Source: Alviniconcha marisindica (Eukaryota; Mollusca; Gastropoda; Provannidae). From it: a stretch of DNA of 64,000 nt. A program made the position numbers and the translations under genes. Of this stretch, positions 35,337 to 49,591 are shown one piece after another. Every line of letters begins with the position of its first letter. Position 1 is the first letter of the stretch. The notes beneath the pieces were generated by a model, which worked only from the letters and a program-made list of their open reading frames with translations, was not told where the DNA came from and ran no database searches. The stretch is taken from positions 654,501 through 718,500 of the forward strand of contig JABMCL010000678.1 of NCBI GenBank assembly GCA_018857735.1. The letters are read 5' to 3'.

Positions 35337-36285
35337 CTCGGGTAAATTGTCTGCTAGCTGTGAAAGCCACCCTGTGGTGGTAGTGCTTGTTGATTGTGGA
35401 TACTGGGTTTTCGTATGGTGACTTTCCCCGCCACAAAAAGTGAGACAGAAACATGGATGATAAACCTGCCCACTTAACGCGGAATTATACTGATGGTCAG
35501 TGTAGCCTTGGGTATTTACAATCGCCTCCACCCCAGCCCCAACTACTCCAATCTAAAACAAACAGCTGTAGAAAATTGTGTATAAGTTTTGATACTTACA
35601 AATTTTTTAGAACCAAACTGATCCGCATTCAGTCATCAACTTGCACATCAACGGGTACATCACTGTTAGGAGTTTAGGTGATTTCTGCGCGTGAATGTGT
35701 ATGTGCGTGTGTGGCATTGCATTATACAGGTTCCCGGATTCCCGGGAACATTATACCCACCCCCCCCCCCCCCCCCCCCCCCCGCTCGCTCGCTCGCAAC
35801 GTTAGGGTCTTACAAAGGGTTGGATAAAGTTGGAGAATACATCTCGTATTCACTCACAGTGTAATGAACGATATATGCGCAATAAACACAGTGTGACTGA
35901 CATTTTTTTCTGCAGTTGATAAAGAATGGTGTGAAAGTCTGCATTAGAACTGATGGACAACAGACAAGGCGATACGGTTTGTTGCTTGAACACCGCCCAC
36001 ACTGTACCCATATGCACACTGACAGCAGATGGTCTTGGACAGTTTACAGGAGAGGAGATGTGGTCAGAATATGGTTAATAATAGACATTTCTATGGCGCA
36101 TGATGCCTGGCCAAATCTAAGGCACAGTGCGCCGTACAAAAAGATGCAGAAAAAATATATAAACATATACAATGGACAAAATGAAAAGGTTTCCGGCCAT
36201 ACGACCGCCAAACCACGCAAAAATTTACTTCCAGTAATTTCAAACTCTTACTGACCGCACGCACGCACGCACGCAAGCACGCGCA

Positions 36286-36366
<81 letters not shown>

Positions 36367-37467
36367 GTAGATATACTGCACGCCTAAAAAAGGGAAAAAC
36401 GTTCCTGCGGTTTCAGGACCAATTTGATCCGCTTTCAGTCATCAGCTTCACCGGAGTAGGGGTACCTCACTGTCAGGTTAGGTGATCTGTTTATCATTCC
36501 TAACAGTGTACGGTAGTCGTCCATCTGGAGCCGAGAAACATGCTCTTGGTCTTACTCGTGACTGATGTTTTGAGAGTGGGTTTGACAAGTAAGGGCATCA
36601 TCCAGTCGATCGGGAAAAAAAGAGGATAAAATGGGTTGGTGTTTCTCATTGGTGGACTTTCATCTTCTGTGAAATGGCAGGCATTTTGTGATTGGTTGAT
36701 TTTACAATCGCTCAAAGGAGCATGGGGTGGTGTTTCCTGTTGTTCCTGTTGTTTCCTGTGAACTCGCAGTTGGAATTACGGGACTGCTAGGTGTAAACTC
36801 GGAGTCATCTAAGCAGAATTTGTGTTAATATCATGATTCCGTATTAGATTTATTGTCATTTGAGTGTGCTGTTATCCAGCGTGGGATATGCTGCTGTCGG
36901 TTGCTGCCACAGCAAAAAACAACAACAACCGCATTTGTGAAGAAATGCATGCTGCAGTAAGGCGCGAGTTGCGATCCAGGAGAGTGTTCGCGATACCCAC
37001 TGTACACAATGCTGTGGTTGTGGCTGCGGGGAAAACCATTCAAGACTGAGTAGTCGTGTGACCCCTGGACGTTGTCGGTCTGTCGGAACTCTCTTTGTGT
37101 AGTGCTAGTACTATTTAGTCCTGTGCGCGTCGGAGTGAACCTTTTTTCTTTTCTTTTTTTAATCAGAATTTCACATTGCTGTCTGGTGGTTTCTGTACGC
37201 TGTGCACGCAGATCTCAGTGTAGCCTTATCAGTCTGTCGGTACTCCTCCCCCCCCCCCCTCTCCCCCTCCACCCACGGGCCCCCAAAACAAGAAGAAAAA
37301 ACCCCAGTGTGTGTAGATGTATAGGCATGCACTGTATGAACACGATCACTTTGAGTATTTAACAACATGGCCTGAGCCATTCAATTAGTTTATGTACAGT
37401 AATCCATGAGTTCCAGTGTAATAGAGTATAGTTGATCAGTAACATTTACCTCTCCGTGGCTTTCCAG
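35337..37467. other. 3'UTR/intron with repeats
   Basis: AATAAA is at 35881-35886, and a C run at 35760-35783. Two diverged copies of a segment of about 90 bp (GATCCGCATTCAGTCATCA ... TTAGGTGAT) lie at about 35610-35690 and 36415-36490. A CACG/CA tract lies at 36256-36364. No gene recognised. Confidence 0.5.
35881..35886 (+). terminator. Putative polyadenylation hexamer for module 14
   Basis: AATAAA about 545 bases after the stop. Inference. Confidence 0.4.
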
Positions 37468-37931
37468 AGAGCGATATGGACTCCGCTGGACTGCCGGCAA
37501 CCTGGCATCACCAAATACAGACTTGGCACCACGGCAGTTATCAGTCAGACTGTACAGGATTCTCCCAGTCGCTTGCAGCCACTCAGTCCGCTGCTCCTGC
37601 TTCCAGCTTCCACGGCCAAGCTGGGTATCACCGCTCCGATCCTCTGGTCCCGCCGCACAGCTCTCAGACCAAAGCGTGGACGTGCGGAAAGTGCAACGCT
37701 AGCTATGCCTACCCGTACGATCTGACCCGCCACGTGAGGGAGCGCCACATGAACAGGCCGCGGTTTCGCTGCCACGTCTGCGGCATGGGCTTCACGTTCA
37801 AGGACCACTACACGGGCCACATGAACAGCCACAACAAGATCAAGGGCTTCCACTGCCAGCACTGCCCCAGGAAGTTCACTTACAAAAGCGACCTCTACAA
37901 GCACCGGAAGAAGTGCAAAGCTGCTCTCTGA
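37468..37931 (+). CDS. Module 15: terminal exon, C2H2-C2H2-C2HC array
   Basis: Terminal exon of about 153 residues after the acceptor ccgtggctttccag. Two bases (AG) complete the split codon, giving Glu after a donor G. The leader is rich in His/Gln/Ser/Ala. Fingers: CGKC ... HVRERH, CHVC ... HMNSH and CQHC ... HRKKC (C2HC). The middle finger carries KDHYTGHMNSHNKIKGF. The tail is three residues. An ATG lies close after the acceptor, but the splice phase shows this to be internal sequence. Confidence 0.9.
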
Positions 37932-39119
37932 AGACGTCAGGCAACCGGTTAGCTATTTTGAAGAGTGGTCTGGCCACCGAGCATGAATTAAAATAGTAAT
38001 AAAAACGCCCAGAGGAAATCGGAAGTTGATCTCTGCGGAAGTCAAACAGCCGCGTAGCTGTTTAGAAGGTCATGGGCTGGCCCCAGTATACACAGACAGA
38101 AACGCAAAACTGCTTTGTGCTATAATCGGACATGTTCCGACGACTGGCCAGTTTTCTCAGATCCGATTAACCTAAGTGATACGTATCAATATAGTCCATA
38201 AACGTGTGCGTGTAATCAAGGAATTAAGTGATGCTTTTACACAGCTTATTGGCTGTCCTGGTGGCCGGTCAAAAGATACAGCAAGTTATCTTCTGTTCAC
38301 CTTAGGCTTTTTTAGCGCTTGAAATATAACCGCAGTGAGGATGTCTCAGTCAGTGACACGGCGCTATGGAAATCTCAATTTATTATTGTTATTTTGCCCG
38401 TACGGTTTGCTGCTATTTTTCTTCCCCGTGTAACCCCCCAAAATAAGACGTTCACTCAGATGTTTCAAAGGGATTGTCACTTCAGTGTGTTGGTAGTGTT
38501 GCGTCAAATGAACGGTTGCTTTTTGACGGCTTGTCTATAATTACCGCTGTGTTTGCGTACAGTTATTGATTTATACATGAAGAAAAAAGTGTTGTGCTGT
38601 TGAGGTGCATTAAGTGACGCTGGTCGAAAAGGCTTGATGAAGTTGCACACTGTTGTTACGGTTCATAAGTGCAACACTTGGGTTGCAGGATTTCAGATTG
38701 AGATTCCAGGCATATGGGCACGAGATTGTGTTGACAATCATTTTATGATCCTGCTTTGCCTTTGGTGATTTGTTCGAAAGGGATTTTGAGGATTTCAGAT
38801 TGTACATGATCAAGATCATGCTTGGAAGTTACTGCTTGACTTGAATTATGGCGACAGCAAATAAAAGTTGGAGTTTTGTTGTTATTGATTTATACATGAA
38901 GAAAAATCAAAACAATGGATCGGGTTGATGGATTATAAGAGGACTACAGTTTGTCATTTCGGCGTAACTCAGATCTGTTCTGCTGTAGATCATGATCTGT
39001 GTAGCATTCACTTCTGTGCTGATGTGCCCTAAAAATGAAAAAAAAAAGGGGGGGCGGGGGGTTTCTGTACTGAGGTCCAGTAAAGATTTATGGTATTCTT
39101 ATTCTACAGAAACACCCCG

Positions 39120-39178
<59 letters not shown>

Positions 39179-39520
39179 ATACCCCTTCCCTCTCTCCTTG
39201 CTCGTTCGCACGCTCGCTCACTCTCATCCTGACCATTGTGTCGCCGTGTTGCAGTTGTTTTGTTCCACAATGGCAATGCTCGCGGGTGAGATTATAAGCT
39301 ATACAGAAAGATTGTCTAAACTGTCGCATTTATTGATACTGTTCGCCATCTTCCATTGGGGACCGTGCACTTCGAATGCAAAGAAAATGGTCAGCACACA
39401 CAAACAAATGATACACGCAATGCTACCGAAACGTTAAGTGACTCGACCTCCAGAAACCTTGAAACACGTGGATTTTTCTCTCCAACATTTGTACGTCCAA
39501 TGATGGGCATTAAACTCTCT

Positions 39521-39602
<82 letters not shown>

Positions 39603-39615
39603 GCGCTGAAAAGAT
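37932..39615. other. 3'UTR/intron with CT tracts
   Basis: AATAAA at 37998-38003, 66 bases after the stop, is a well-placed 3' end for module 15. CT tracts lie at 39119-39176 and 39526-39600. No gene. Confidence 0.5.
37998..38003 (+). terminator. Putative polyadenylation hexamer for module 15
   Basis: AATAAA 66 bases after the stop codon, the best placed hexamer in the array. Confidence 0.5.
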
Positions 39616-40470
39616 TTTTTAGGGGTAGATATGAAAACACCAAATGACCTTGTGTATGGAGAAACAGACAGGTTTCCAATCATGTTGAACTCCGCCGTCA
39701 GATGTGTTCGCTATTGGTTGAAGCTCACATTTATGGGTAAAGACAGACTGCCGCGTAAAGCATATAATGTTATACAATTTAGATGCCTGGGCTTCAAATT
39801 TTAGAATGCAGTTGTTCAATGTGGCTTTGGATTTGTATGGATGAATCAAGGCGTGGGAAGAGTGAATGAGTTTATACGCGCTTTTCGTGAAAGACTGATT
39901 GACTGCAGATGGCAGAATTGGGAAGATCATGTTCAAACTAGTGACAGATTTAGTATGTACAGAAATTTTAATAGCATTTCGCATTGTACCAAAACGTATA
40001 TAACTATGAATAAGGATAGACATTTGAAACGTATCATGACCAAGTTTGGATTTGGTGTATCTGAACTCTCTGTACATTATTATCGTATAGAAATCATATT
40101 GAGGATTTGAAATGTCCATTATGCAAAAAAAACACTAAGGAAGATGAGGTTCACTTTTTTCTGTTGCCCTTTTTTTAGATAATAAAGCAGTTTTTCTCCC
40201 CCAAGTTCTGTAAACATCCTTGCCTTTTTAGGCTTAGTTTGCTACTGGCTTCAGCCAACCAGGAAATTGTCAGAAAACTGACAGTTTTTCTGTATAAGTT
40301 AATCTATAAGGCTTTCAAGATTAGGGATACTTTTAGTACTTAGTACTAGTGAACCGGTTGTACCTGTAAATAGTTATACGAGGCAAAACTTTTTTTTTTT
40401 TTTTTTTTTTAATGGCTCTGTATCGAACTGTATATGCCATGGCCTTTATATGAATAAAACATCAATCAAT
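39616..40470 (+). mobile_element. 5'-truncated non-LTR retrotransposon (LINE) ORF2 end
   Basis: Translation with a few stops and shifts gives a typical C-terminal region of LINE reverse-transcriptase proteins: TPNDLVYGETDRFPI, AVRCVRYWLKL, DRLPRKAYNV, GFGFVWMNQGVG, then a W-x4-H segment, DRFSMYRNF, FGVSELSVHYYRIE, CPLCKKN with EDEVHFF, and a final helix LLLASANQEIVRKL. A stop near 39802 and a frameshift near 40105 show it is dead. The 3' end is AATAAAACATCAATCAATTAAT, a short TCAA-type tail, and the insert is truncated at its 5' end. It lies just upstream of module 16. Confidence 0.85.
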
Positions 40471-40609
40471 TAATCTCTCTACCCCCCCCCCCCCCCCCCC
40501 CCCCCCCCCACCCTCCCACCCCCCTTCCCCCATTATCAGGGAAGGTGGTAGCAGATTTTTAAAGACCCACTATGATATTTTTTACCTGTTCTTGTCCCAA
40601 AACTTGTAG
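40471..40609. other. C run and spacer before module 16
   Basis: A C run at about 40482-40509 is followed by the acceptor cccaaaacttgtag, whose TAG is less common than CAG. Confidence 0.5.
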
Positions 40610-41211
40610 GGGTCCAAGGACATGGGATGGGACTACTTGGAGCCTCCTTCTGGGACCAGTGTGCCAAGGTCAGACCCGAAGGTCAAAGTCAACGTGGTAC
40701 GCCAGGAGCCTTGCACGGAACGCCGCCTGAGCACCCTGCCGCTTCTCTCGGTCCGATGTTGGTCGAGACGCTGCCGCACTCACAGGCGCCCGGGCAGTGG
40801 CAAGGCTGCGGTCAGCAGGGTGCCCGAAGTCTGGCGCACACCCTGAAGCTCAGGGCCTCCAGCGCAGACCCGGACCCACGCAGTAAGCCCGCTGCGCTGT
40901 TCAAGTGCCAGTGGTGTAACGCGCTTTTCAAAACCCCTCATGGGAGGAAGGCCCACATTCGGAAGAACCACGGAAACGACCCGAACTTCCGCTGCGAAGT
41001 GTGCGGCAAAGGTTTTTTGATGAAAGGGCACTATGTAGGGCACATGAACATGCACTTCAACGTCAAGTCCTTTGAGTGTCCGACGTGCCCCCGCAAGTTT
41101 GCCTACAAGAGCAGCCTCAAGTCTCACGTGAAGTTTTGTGGATTGAAAGTGGCTGCGCAGAGGGTAGGGGAACATGGTGGCGGTGGGGATGGGACTAGAG
41201 CCAATGAGTAG
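40610..41211 (+). CDS. Module 16: terminal exon, C2H2-C2H2-C2HC array
   Basis: Terminal exon of about 199 residues after a TAG acceptor at 40609. Two bases (GG) complete the split codon. The leader of about 95 residues is rich in Pro/Gln/Gly. Fingers: CQWC ... HIRKNH, CEVC ... HMNMH and CPTC ... HVKFC (C2HC). The middle finger has KGHYVGHMNMHFNVKSF. A Gly-rich tail follows. The acceptor lacks a strong pyrimidine tract, so the exact 5' edge is less certain than for its neighbours, although the phase agrees. GC-rich codons. Confidence 0.87.
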
Positions 41212-43925
<2,714 letters not shown>

Positions 43926-44000
43926 GGGCTTATCCTCCAGTGTACCATGATAGCAGTGCATGTGATCAGAGGACCATAGAGGCCGGTCACCTCTTCCAAG
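43926..44000 (+). CDS. Module 17, exon a: N-terminal helix of second DUF3504 module
   Basis: A 75-base exon between the acceptor gcctttttcag and donor AAG|GTAATC. Two bases (GG) complete the incoming codon, 24 codons follow, and one G is left, so both phases are 1. Its last G plus AC at 44424 gives GAC (Asp), making HLFQ-D-WLRRRSL, which aligns with SHVR-D-WLTHENL in module 7. An alternative, equally phased acceptor (ttatttttgacag, ends 43823) would add 34 codons in the same frame. Unspliced, the frame stops at 44018-44020. Confidence 0.7.
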
Positions 44001-44423
44001 GTAATCACCCACCTCCTTGATCCTAAACATTATTTTTCTATCATTGTAGGATAATACAGATACAAATGTTATGACAACAAGATTTCCCGCTCCTGCTCCG
44101 ATTTAATTGTGCAGTGTTTTTATCTAAGCACTAGGCCTGTTTCTGGGTCTGTGTGTGATAGATTTCGAGAACAAAACATTCATGGAGTGGTGAAACAGAT
44201 AAACTGTTATCCATTCAACAGTGTCAGCTGTATCGCACAAAGCTATTCATGAATTTTTGTACAGCGAGTTGTTTACGTCAAAATGTGGGTAACCGTGTAA
44301 TTTTACCAATAAAGTTACGTTGACAGTAGTCGCACATGTATAGCCGCAGTTCCTGTAGTTTTTAGTCCTTGCTCTGTGTGGGTTGTTGCGTTGACATGGC
44401 CCGTGTTTGCCTTGCACTTGCAG
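44001..44423. other. Intron inside module 17
   Basis: A 423-base GT-AG intron ending ccttgcacttgcag. Nothing else seen. Confidence 0.6.
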
Positions 44424-45247
44424 ACTGGTTGAGGAGAAGGTCGCTGAAGGAGGAGACGGTGCGGGCGATGACGCTGCCTCAGCTGGACGCGTTGCTCTGC
44501 TCTTTCTACCGCGAGGTGCGCAAGAGAGACGGCACGCCACTGAAGGAGCACGCGCTCAAGCGTGTTCGCACCGGTCTGATGAGATACTTGTCCACCCTGT
44601 TCAAGATGCGCGCCTACGTCGTGCTGCAGGACATGATGGAGTCCAACAAGGTCTACACCGAGATGCTGTCCAAGCAGCCGTCCAAATCGACCGAGATGCT
44701 CAGCCAAGCTGATTGCACGTTTCTTCGCGGCCACAAAGCTCTTGGGACTGACAACCCAGTGTCGTTGCTCAAGAAGGTCTGGTTTGAGTTGCAGCTCCAC
44801 TTTGGTGCCCGTCGCTGGTCGCCCAGGGAGATGTGGCCTGAGGTGTTTGTGTTCATCACCGACGAGGACGAAAAGGAATATGTCATTCTGGACAGGGATC
44901 AGATTGCCCAGTCCCATCTGAAATCGGACATCAAAGGCATGCTGGTTCGTCGCCGCATGGAGGCCATTGGGGGGCCGCTGTGTCCTGTGGGAGCTCTGAA
45001 GCTTTACCTCTCCAAGAGGGTGCTCGTGCCTGACACGCCCTCGGAGAAGGTGCCATTCCTGCAGAAACCCAACCTTTTGTGGACGCAAGGAAGCCAGCGC
45101 GTGTGGTACACATCCACCGAGGTCAGCCTGAGCAAAAATCACAGCTTTATCCGTGATCTGTGCGAGGAGGTGCAGCTGAACAAGGTGTACACCAACATGA
45201 GCCTTTGCCTTGCTGACAGTAGGCAGTATGCCGACTGCTGGCCCTGA
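44424..45247 (+). CDS. Module 17, exon b: DUF3504 (Crypton recombinase-like) domain
   Basis: Terminal exon of about 273 residues, paralogous to module 7. Shared marks: LPQLDALLCSFYREVRKRDG, a long helical stretch, LGTDNPVSLLKKVWFELQLHFG, GGPLCPVGALKLYLSKR, and LNKVYTNMSL near the end. At the YTNHSxR position expected of active recombinases, Met replaces His and Cys replaces Arg, and the chain ends about 15 residues later without a catalytic-tyrosine segment. A non-catalytic DNA- or protein-binding domain is therefore expected. The last codons (around GGCAGTATGCCGACTGCTGG) are echoed in degenerate repeats downstream. The GC content is higher than in module 7. Confidence 0.87.
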
Positions 45248-46000
45248 GGTCCTGAGTCCAGCAACTGTGGGATTGAAAACAGGGTCATGGAGAGGCCGTG
45301 AGCCTGCCGGCTGTGGTTGTGTAGGAAGGAGTAAATCTGTTGGCCCCGAGGCAGTGCTCGTATGACATTAGGTAGATACGCCAGTTATTGTGCCTCTGAG
45401 CCTGTGTTGATGTTTCACACTATGCCGATTGTGCTGTGGTGACGTTTACTAGGCAATGTGCCCATTGTTGGATATAAGCCTGTGTTTGGGTGACTTTAGG
45501 CATACAAGCTGTGTTGGCACCGTGCCGATTTTTGACCATAATCCTGTTTTGTTTGGGGTTGTTGTTGTTGTTGTTTTTGTTTTGTTTTTTTTGGGGGGGG
45601 TATTTTTTATTTTTATGGCGACATTTGGTACTGTACTGGTTGTGGGACCTTAGTCCGTGTTGTGGTTGCGGTGGTTAGATGACATGCCTGATGCTGGACC
45701 CAAGCCTTTGTTCTGGTGGCTTTAGGTAGTATTGCCGATTGTTGGACTCAAGCCTGTGTTCTGGTGATTTTAGATAGTATTGCAGCTTGTTGGATCGAAA
45801 CCTGCGTTGTCCTGACAGTTAGGAAGTGTGCCGATTGTACGTGGGCAGCAGGCCGATAGGTGGACGGGGACTTTGCCTTTGGGACCGTTTGTTTGGACAT
45901 ACGCGTGTGTTCAGGTGACTCACAGACTTGTTGATCGCTGGACGGAAGCCTGGGCCGTGTGACACTTAGCATTAATATGGGTAAACGGTTTTGTGTAACC
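45248..46000. repeat. Degenerate ~48-bp tandem repeats after module 17
   Basis: Words such as gccgattgttggactcaag, cctgtgttctggtga and tttaggtagtattgccg recur at about 48-50 bases between roughly 45420 and 45990. The first recognisable unit overlaps the end of the coding sequence (GGCAGTATGCCGACTGCTGGCC). The array looks old and heavily mutated. Non-coding. Confidence 0.6.
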
Positions 46001-46217
46001 CAGTGCGTGCAGTTTGTGTACAAGACAACCCAGTGTTAGTGCATGTTTAGGCTTGGCAATGCAAACTGCAGTCGGCCTTTGAGCTGTGGCGTGAGACTGT
46101 GCTGTGAGTGGCATAATGGAAAAGAACGTCTGTCCTTCGCGCCGCTGTTTTCCTCCACTGTAATCTCCTGATCATTATCGGTTTGTGAATGGTGTATATT
46201 GTACTCGTGTTGGGCGC

Positions 46218-46271
<54 letters not shown>

Positions 46272-48851
46272 AACTGTCTTGTCAGACAAGAATTTGCTCA
46301 TAATGAATGTTTCAATTATTAGTACTATCTGTGTATGTGCAACACATTTCTTGGCTTTTTGTGCCATTCTGTTTTCCTTGTTCGATACAAATGTGTTCCT
46401 GAAGTATTTGGCTTAGTCCTTGCGTTCCTTTGTACTTTCCACACAGTGAATAATAATAATAATAACTCATTTAAAGCGCAGTTCCACATTCACGCACGCA
46501 CACACACACGCGCACGCGTTTACAGGGACAAGCATGTACACAAGTGTTCACACATATACAAGTATGCATGCGTGCACGCCAAGGTCATATATCAGAATCA
46601 GAATGTTTATTGCCCCAGTGTCAGTTTGAAGGGAAATTTGTGTGTTTTTGTCTTAGTAATATATATTATCGTTTTTATCAGTTCCTCCATTATCTTTTTT
46701 TTACCCTTCCACACTACTCTAGTCGTACACTTTGTTGGTTAAGTTAAACATTTATGAGATTGAATTCCAGTTACGTTTTGAATGTAATTATGATTTGTGT
46801 ACTAGCAGTGAACTTTTATTTGACAAAGGTACTGGTGTGTCTAGTTGGAGTCGGTAAAATAAACAGACTGGTGGCGGATGTTTGTTGATTTGTTTCGATT
46901 TAAAGAATGGATGTTTGTGAAAACTGTGTAGTGTGTGAGATGATGGATGTACGTTTCACGATGTACGTTAACCCTAACTCATTTCACTCAGTGATAGAAA
47001 TGGGAGTAGCTGCGCTGCTGTAACCTTACGTAGGTGTAAGGAAAATCTGTAAGCGTTTTATGAATACAGTCCTGAAACTGTTTGAAAATAGCGTTTAAAT
47101 CGGAACTCTCGGATTTGTTTAAAGGGATGTGGTGGAAAGTGTGCAGCTGACATACATGGCTCGTATCATTGCCCTAAGAACGTGGTTTCCTCTCGATGCC
47201 ATTTAGTTCACCAGACTGGAATATTTTAGAAGAGGGCTGTATTACATCCAAGTCTGTTCCCGCTAATCAAGGAAACTGCTGTCTATATGGCATTGTGTGT
47301 CAAGATCGAGCAGTTAGCATCTGTCGGCATGATTTGTCCCAAGTGAAGAAAGTACTATCATCTGTTAGCAGCGTTCGTCAAGGTCAAGGAAGTGTCGCTG
47401 ATTGTCAGCATCTTTTGTCCGGGTCTGTTGGCATCATTTGTAATCGTTCAGAATCAAGATCTTTGGTTATAATCAGATCATTTCCTCTGTCTGCCTTTGC
47501 TGCCCATCCGTCTGTGGGTTTGTGTGTGTACCTGTCAGTCAGTCAGTCAATGACCAACAACAACAAAAACGTCCAGGAACAGAAACTGCCAACTTCAAAC
47601 CGCGGAGAGTACTAATTATTCTTTGCTGATGTTCGATTGTGAAATATGGGTACATTGTACACGGCTTTGCTTAAAACATCACGGTGTTACCGGTATTACG
47701 GCAATAGTGTGTTCTTCGTACTTTGTCAAGGTGTAAATTATGATTGAGTTTTGGGCGGTGGTGAGTCGACCTGTATTATTAGGGTGTATTAAAGAGACGT
47801 ATTTGCATTGTGATGGGGTTTCATGCATATATCAGTTATATAATAGTTTCCTTGCATTTGGATTCCTTTTTTTTTTTAACTGTCAGTATTTGGGATTATC
47901 TTGTGCCTTACAGAGCGTGTAAGGTGATGTGAGCGATGGTTTGGAAAAATGAACCTGGAAATAAAAGTAAACACGTTTTGCAATAATCTTAAAAGAAGTA
48001 GTTGATCACATGTGTCGTATTTAGTTTTTTCTTCTAATTGATCATTTCTGATTACCTGTGGGTTTACCTCGACTCCGGTAAAATTTCTGCATTGAAGTGG
48101 AAAAAAGTTACATGAGAGATCATGCGAATCTGTCTAATGCAGAAACCGTTATTCACATCACTTCACAAGATCGATCCTGTTTACACAATGTGTCTGTATG
48201 TGCATATGCTTGCTAAGTCAACCGGCGAATATTTTGAAAAGTGCACAAAAAGCATCAACGCCGCACATTTTAAGAATGTGCCGCAAAATTTCGGAAGAGC
48301 CGCTGCGAGTTAGTCTTCTGTGAATAACGCAAGTGGTGGACAGATGTTCCAAGACTGACTTTACCAGAGTTCATAACAAGATTGCAGTGGTAAGTACACA
48401 GTCTCATTCCATCATTTTAAAAATATAGACGGTTTTAAATGGACAGCCTGTTTAAAAATATGATCAAACCCCTTTACAATGCAAGTATGATTCTTTATAC
48501 AGGAGTTTCGTGCAGTCAGTAATCACTTCATATGGATATTGTGGCAAAGTTGATTTTGACGTAGATTATTGCCTATATTGTCTACAACATGTACCATTCT
48601 GGGAATATGTTATTTTTCCTTACGCATTCTTCAGATGCATTGGAGTTCAACTCTTAAACCTGTTTTGGTGGTGGTTGTGCGTTAGGATTTCTACATGGCC
48701 CTCTTAATTACGCTGTTCGAAGTGTTTCTCTTCATTCTAATCATTTATCACCCTTGTATTTATTTGACAAAACTGCTGGTATTGCATTTGCGAGCTTAAC
48801 CATTCTGGTGCGTCTTATTCATGTGCGCTGTACTTTTCAAATTTGTTGCAG
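46001..48851. other. 3'UTR/intron, no gene recognised
   Basis: A GT tract lies at 46222-46270 and AATAAA at 46858-46863. A 139-codon frame at 47196-47615 includes imperfect repeats of a GTTAGCATCTGT-like word and has no domain or acceptor support. Ends in acceptor caaatttgttgcag. Confidence 0.5.
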
Positions 48852-48919
48852 ATATATTACAGCACTACAAGTCTAACAGAGGTCGCTACAGTGGATTCAA
48901 AGTGGACTTTTCCAATTAC
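48852..48919 (+). CDS. Module 18, exon a: phase-converting exon of BEN module
   Basis: A 68-base exon. The acceptor aaatttgttgcag is followed by two bases (AT) of a split codon, then 22 codons ending SGFKVDFSNY, and a strong donor GTAAGT. It enters in phase 1 and leaves in phase 0, the phase required by the next exon at 49354. That complementary phase is the main support, since the segment is short and has no known domain. Confidence 0.65.
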
Positions 48920-49353
48920 GTAAGTTGTACTTCCTCCTTGATGAATTCAGCAAAGGCGGAGTGTGAAATAAATAAAAGTAGTGGCAGTACTGGATTTAAC
49001 TCTTCCTTGATCATTCTATGCAAGTATCAGATTTTCACATTTCGTTTGTTTTCAGCTGCAGTGTATTTTACAGTGTACATTCTACTTTCAAGAAAATAGT
49101 CATGCGCACCTATATAAGCATGCTGTCACATGAATATTAATGACAATAGTGCATACATTGGCTGGCTGTCGCGCGCACACACGCACGCACGCACGCACGC
49201 ACAATGTAAGTAGCCTAATCAGTAAGTAAATCAGTCACCTGATCGGTCAGTCAGTCGACGAAAAAAGCTCAACCTATAACGATGACATACACTTGAAGCA
49301 TGCCCGCCTCGAGCATTTTTGTGAAAACGGTCATTTTCTCATTGTCCCGGCAG
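48920..49353. other. Intron in BEN module
   Basis: 434 bases, GTAAGT to cattgtcccggcag, with a short CACG tract near 49175. Confidence 0.6.
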
Positions 49354-49591
49354 AAAATTCTGGAAACGTCGGACACCATGCCGGATGGCTACCAGTGGCT
49401 GGTGGAGGGGTGCCGTGTGGCGGTGCCAGCCGACTGGCTGAAGGTCGTGCAACGGCAGTGTGAAGGTCGGAGCCCCTCCTTCCTGCTCACCATGATCATC
49501 AACGGAATGGTTCGACCTTGGGAAGTCCTTCACGGAGGAACCAGCGCCTACACGGGCACTTACTTGGAGCCGGTTATCAACGCCTTGAAGA
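49354..49591 (+). CDS. Module 18, exon b: BEN domain, first part
   Basis: A 238-base exon entering in phase 0 and leaving in phase 1 (a single A before GTGAGT). It encodes about 79 residues, including GCRVAVPADWLKVV, SPSFLLTMIINGMV and YLEPVINALK. The order fits a BEN domain (named for BANP, E5R and NAC1): an opening strand, a helix, an (A/S)xxLLxxxF-like helix, then a Gly-rich turn and a helix. BEN domains bind DNA or mediate chromatin contacts, and in NAC1 the domain is fused to BTB. The phase-1 reading of this exon stops early, so exon a is needed. Confidence 0.78.

Noticed and set aside
34884..35531. 215-codon minus-strand frame
   Set aside because: It is the antisense shadow of GC-rich module 14.
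35917..36254. 112-codon frame on the + strand after ttttttctgcag
   Set aside because: The phase expected by the array stops after about ten codons. The long frame has no domain and odd composition.
44315..45142. 275-codon minus-strand frame
   Set aside because: Antisense shadow of the DUF3504 exon of module 17, whose sense translation matches a known family.
47196..47615. 139-codon + strand frame
   Set aside because: Contains imperfect internal repeats, lacks an acceptor in the right place, and has no domain.
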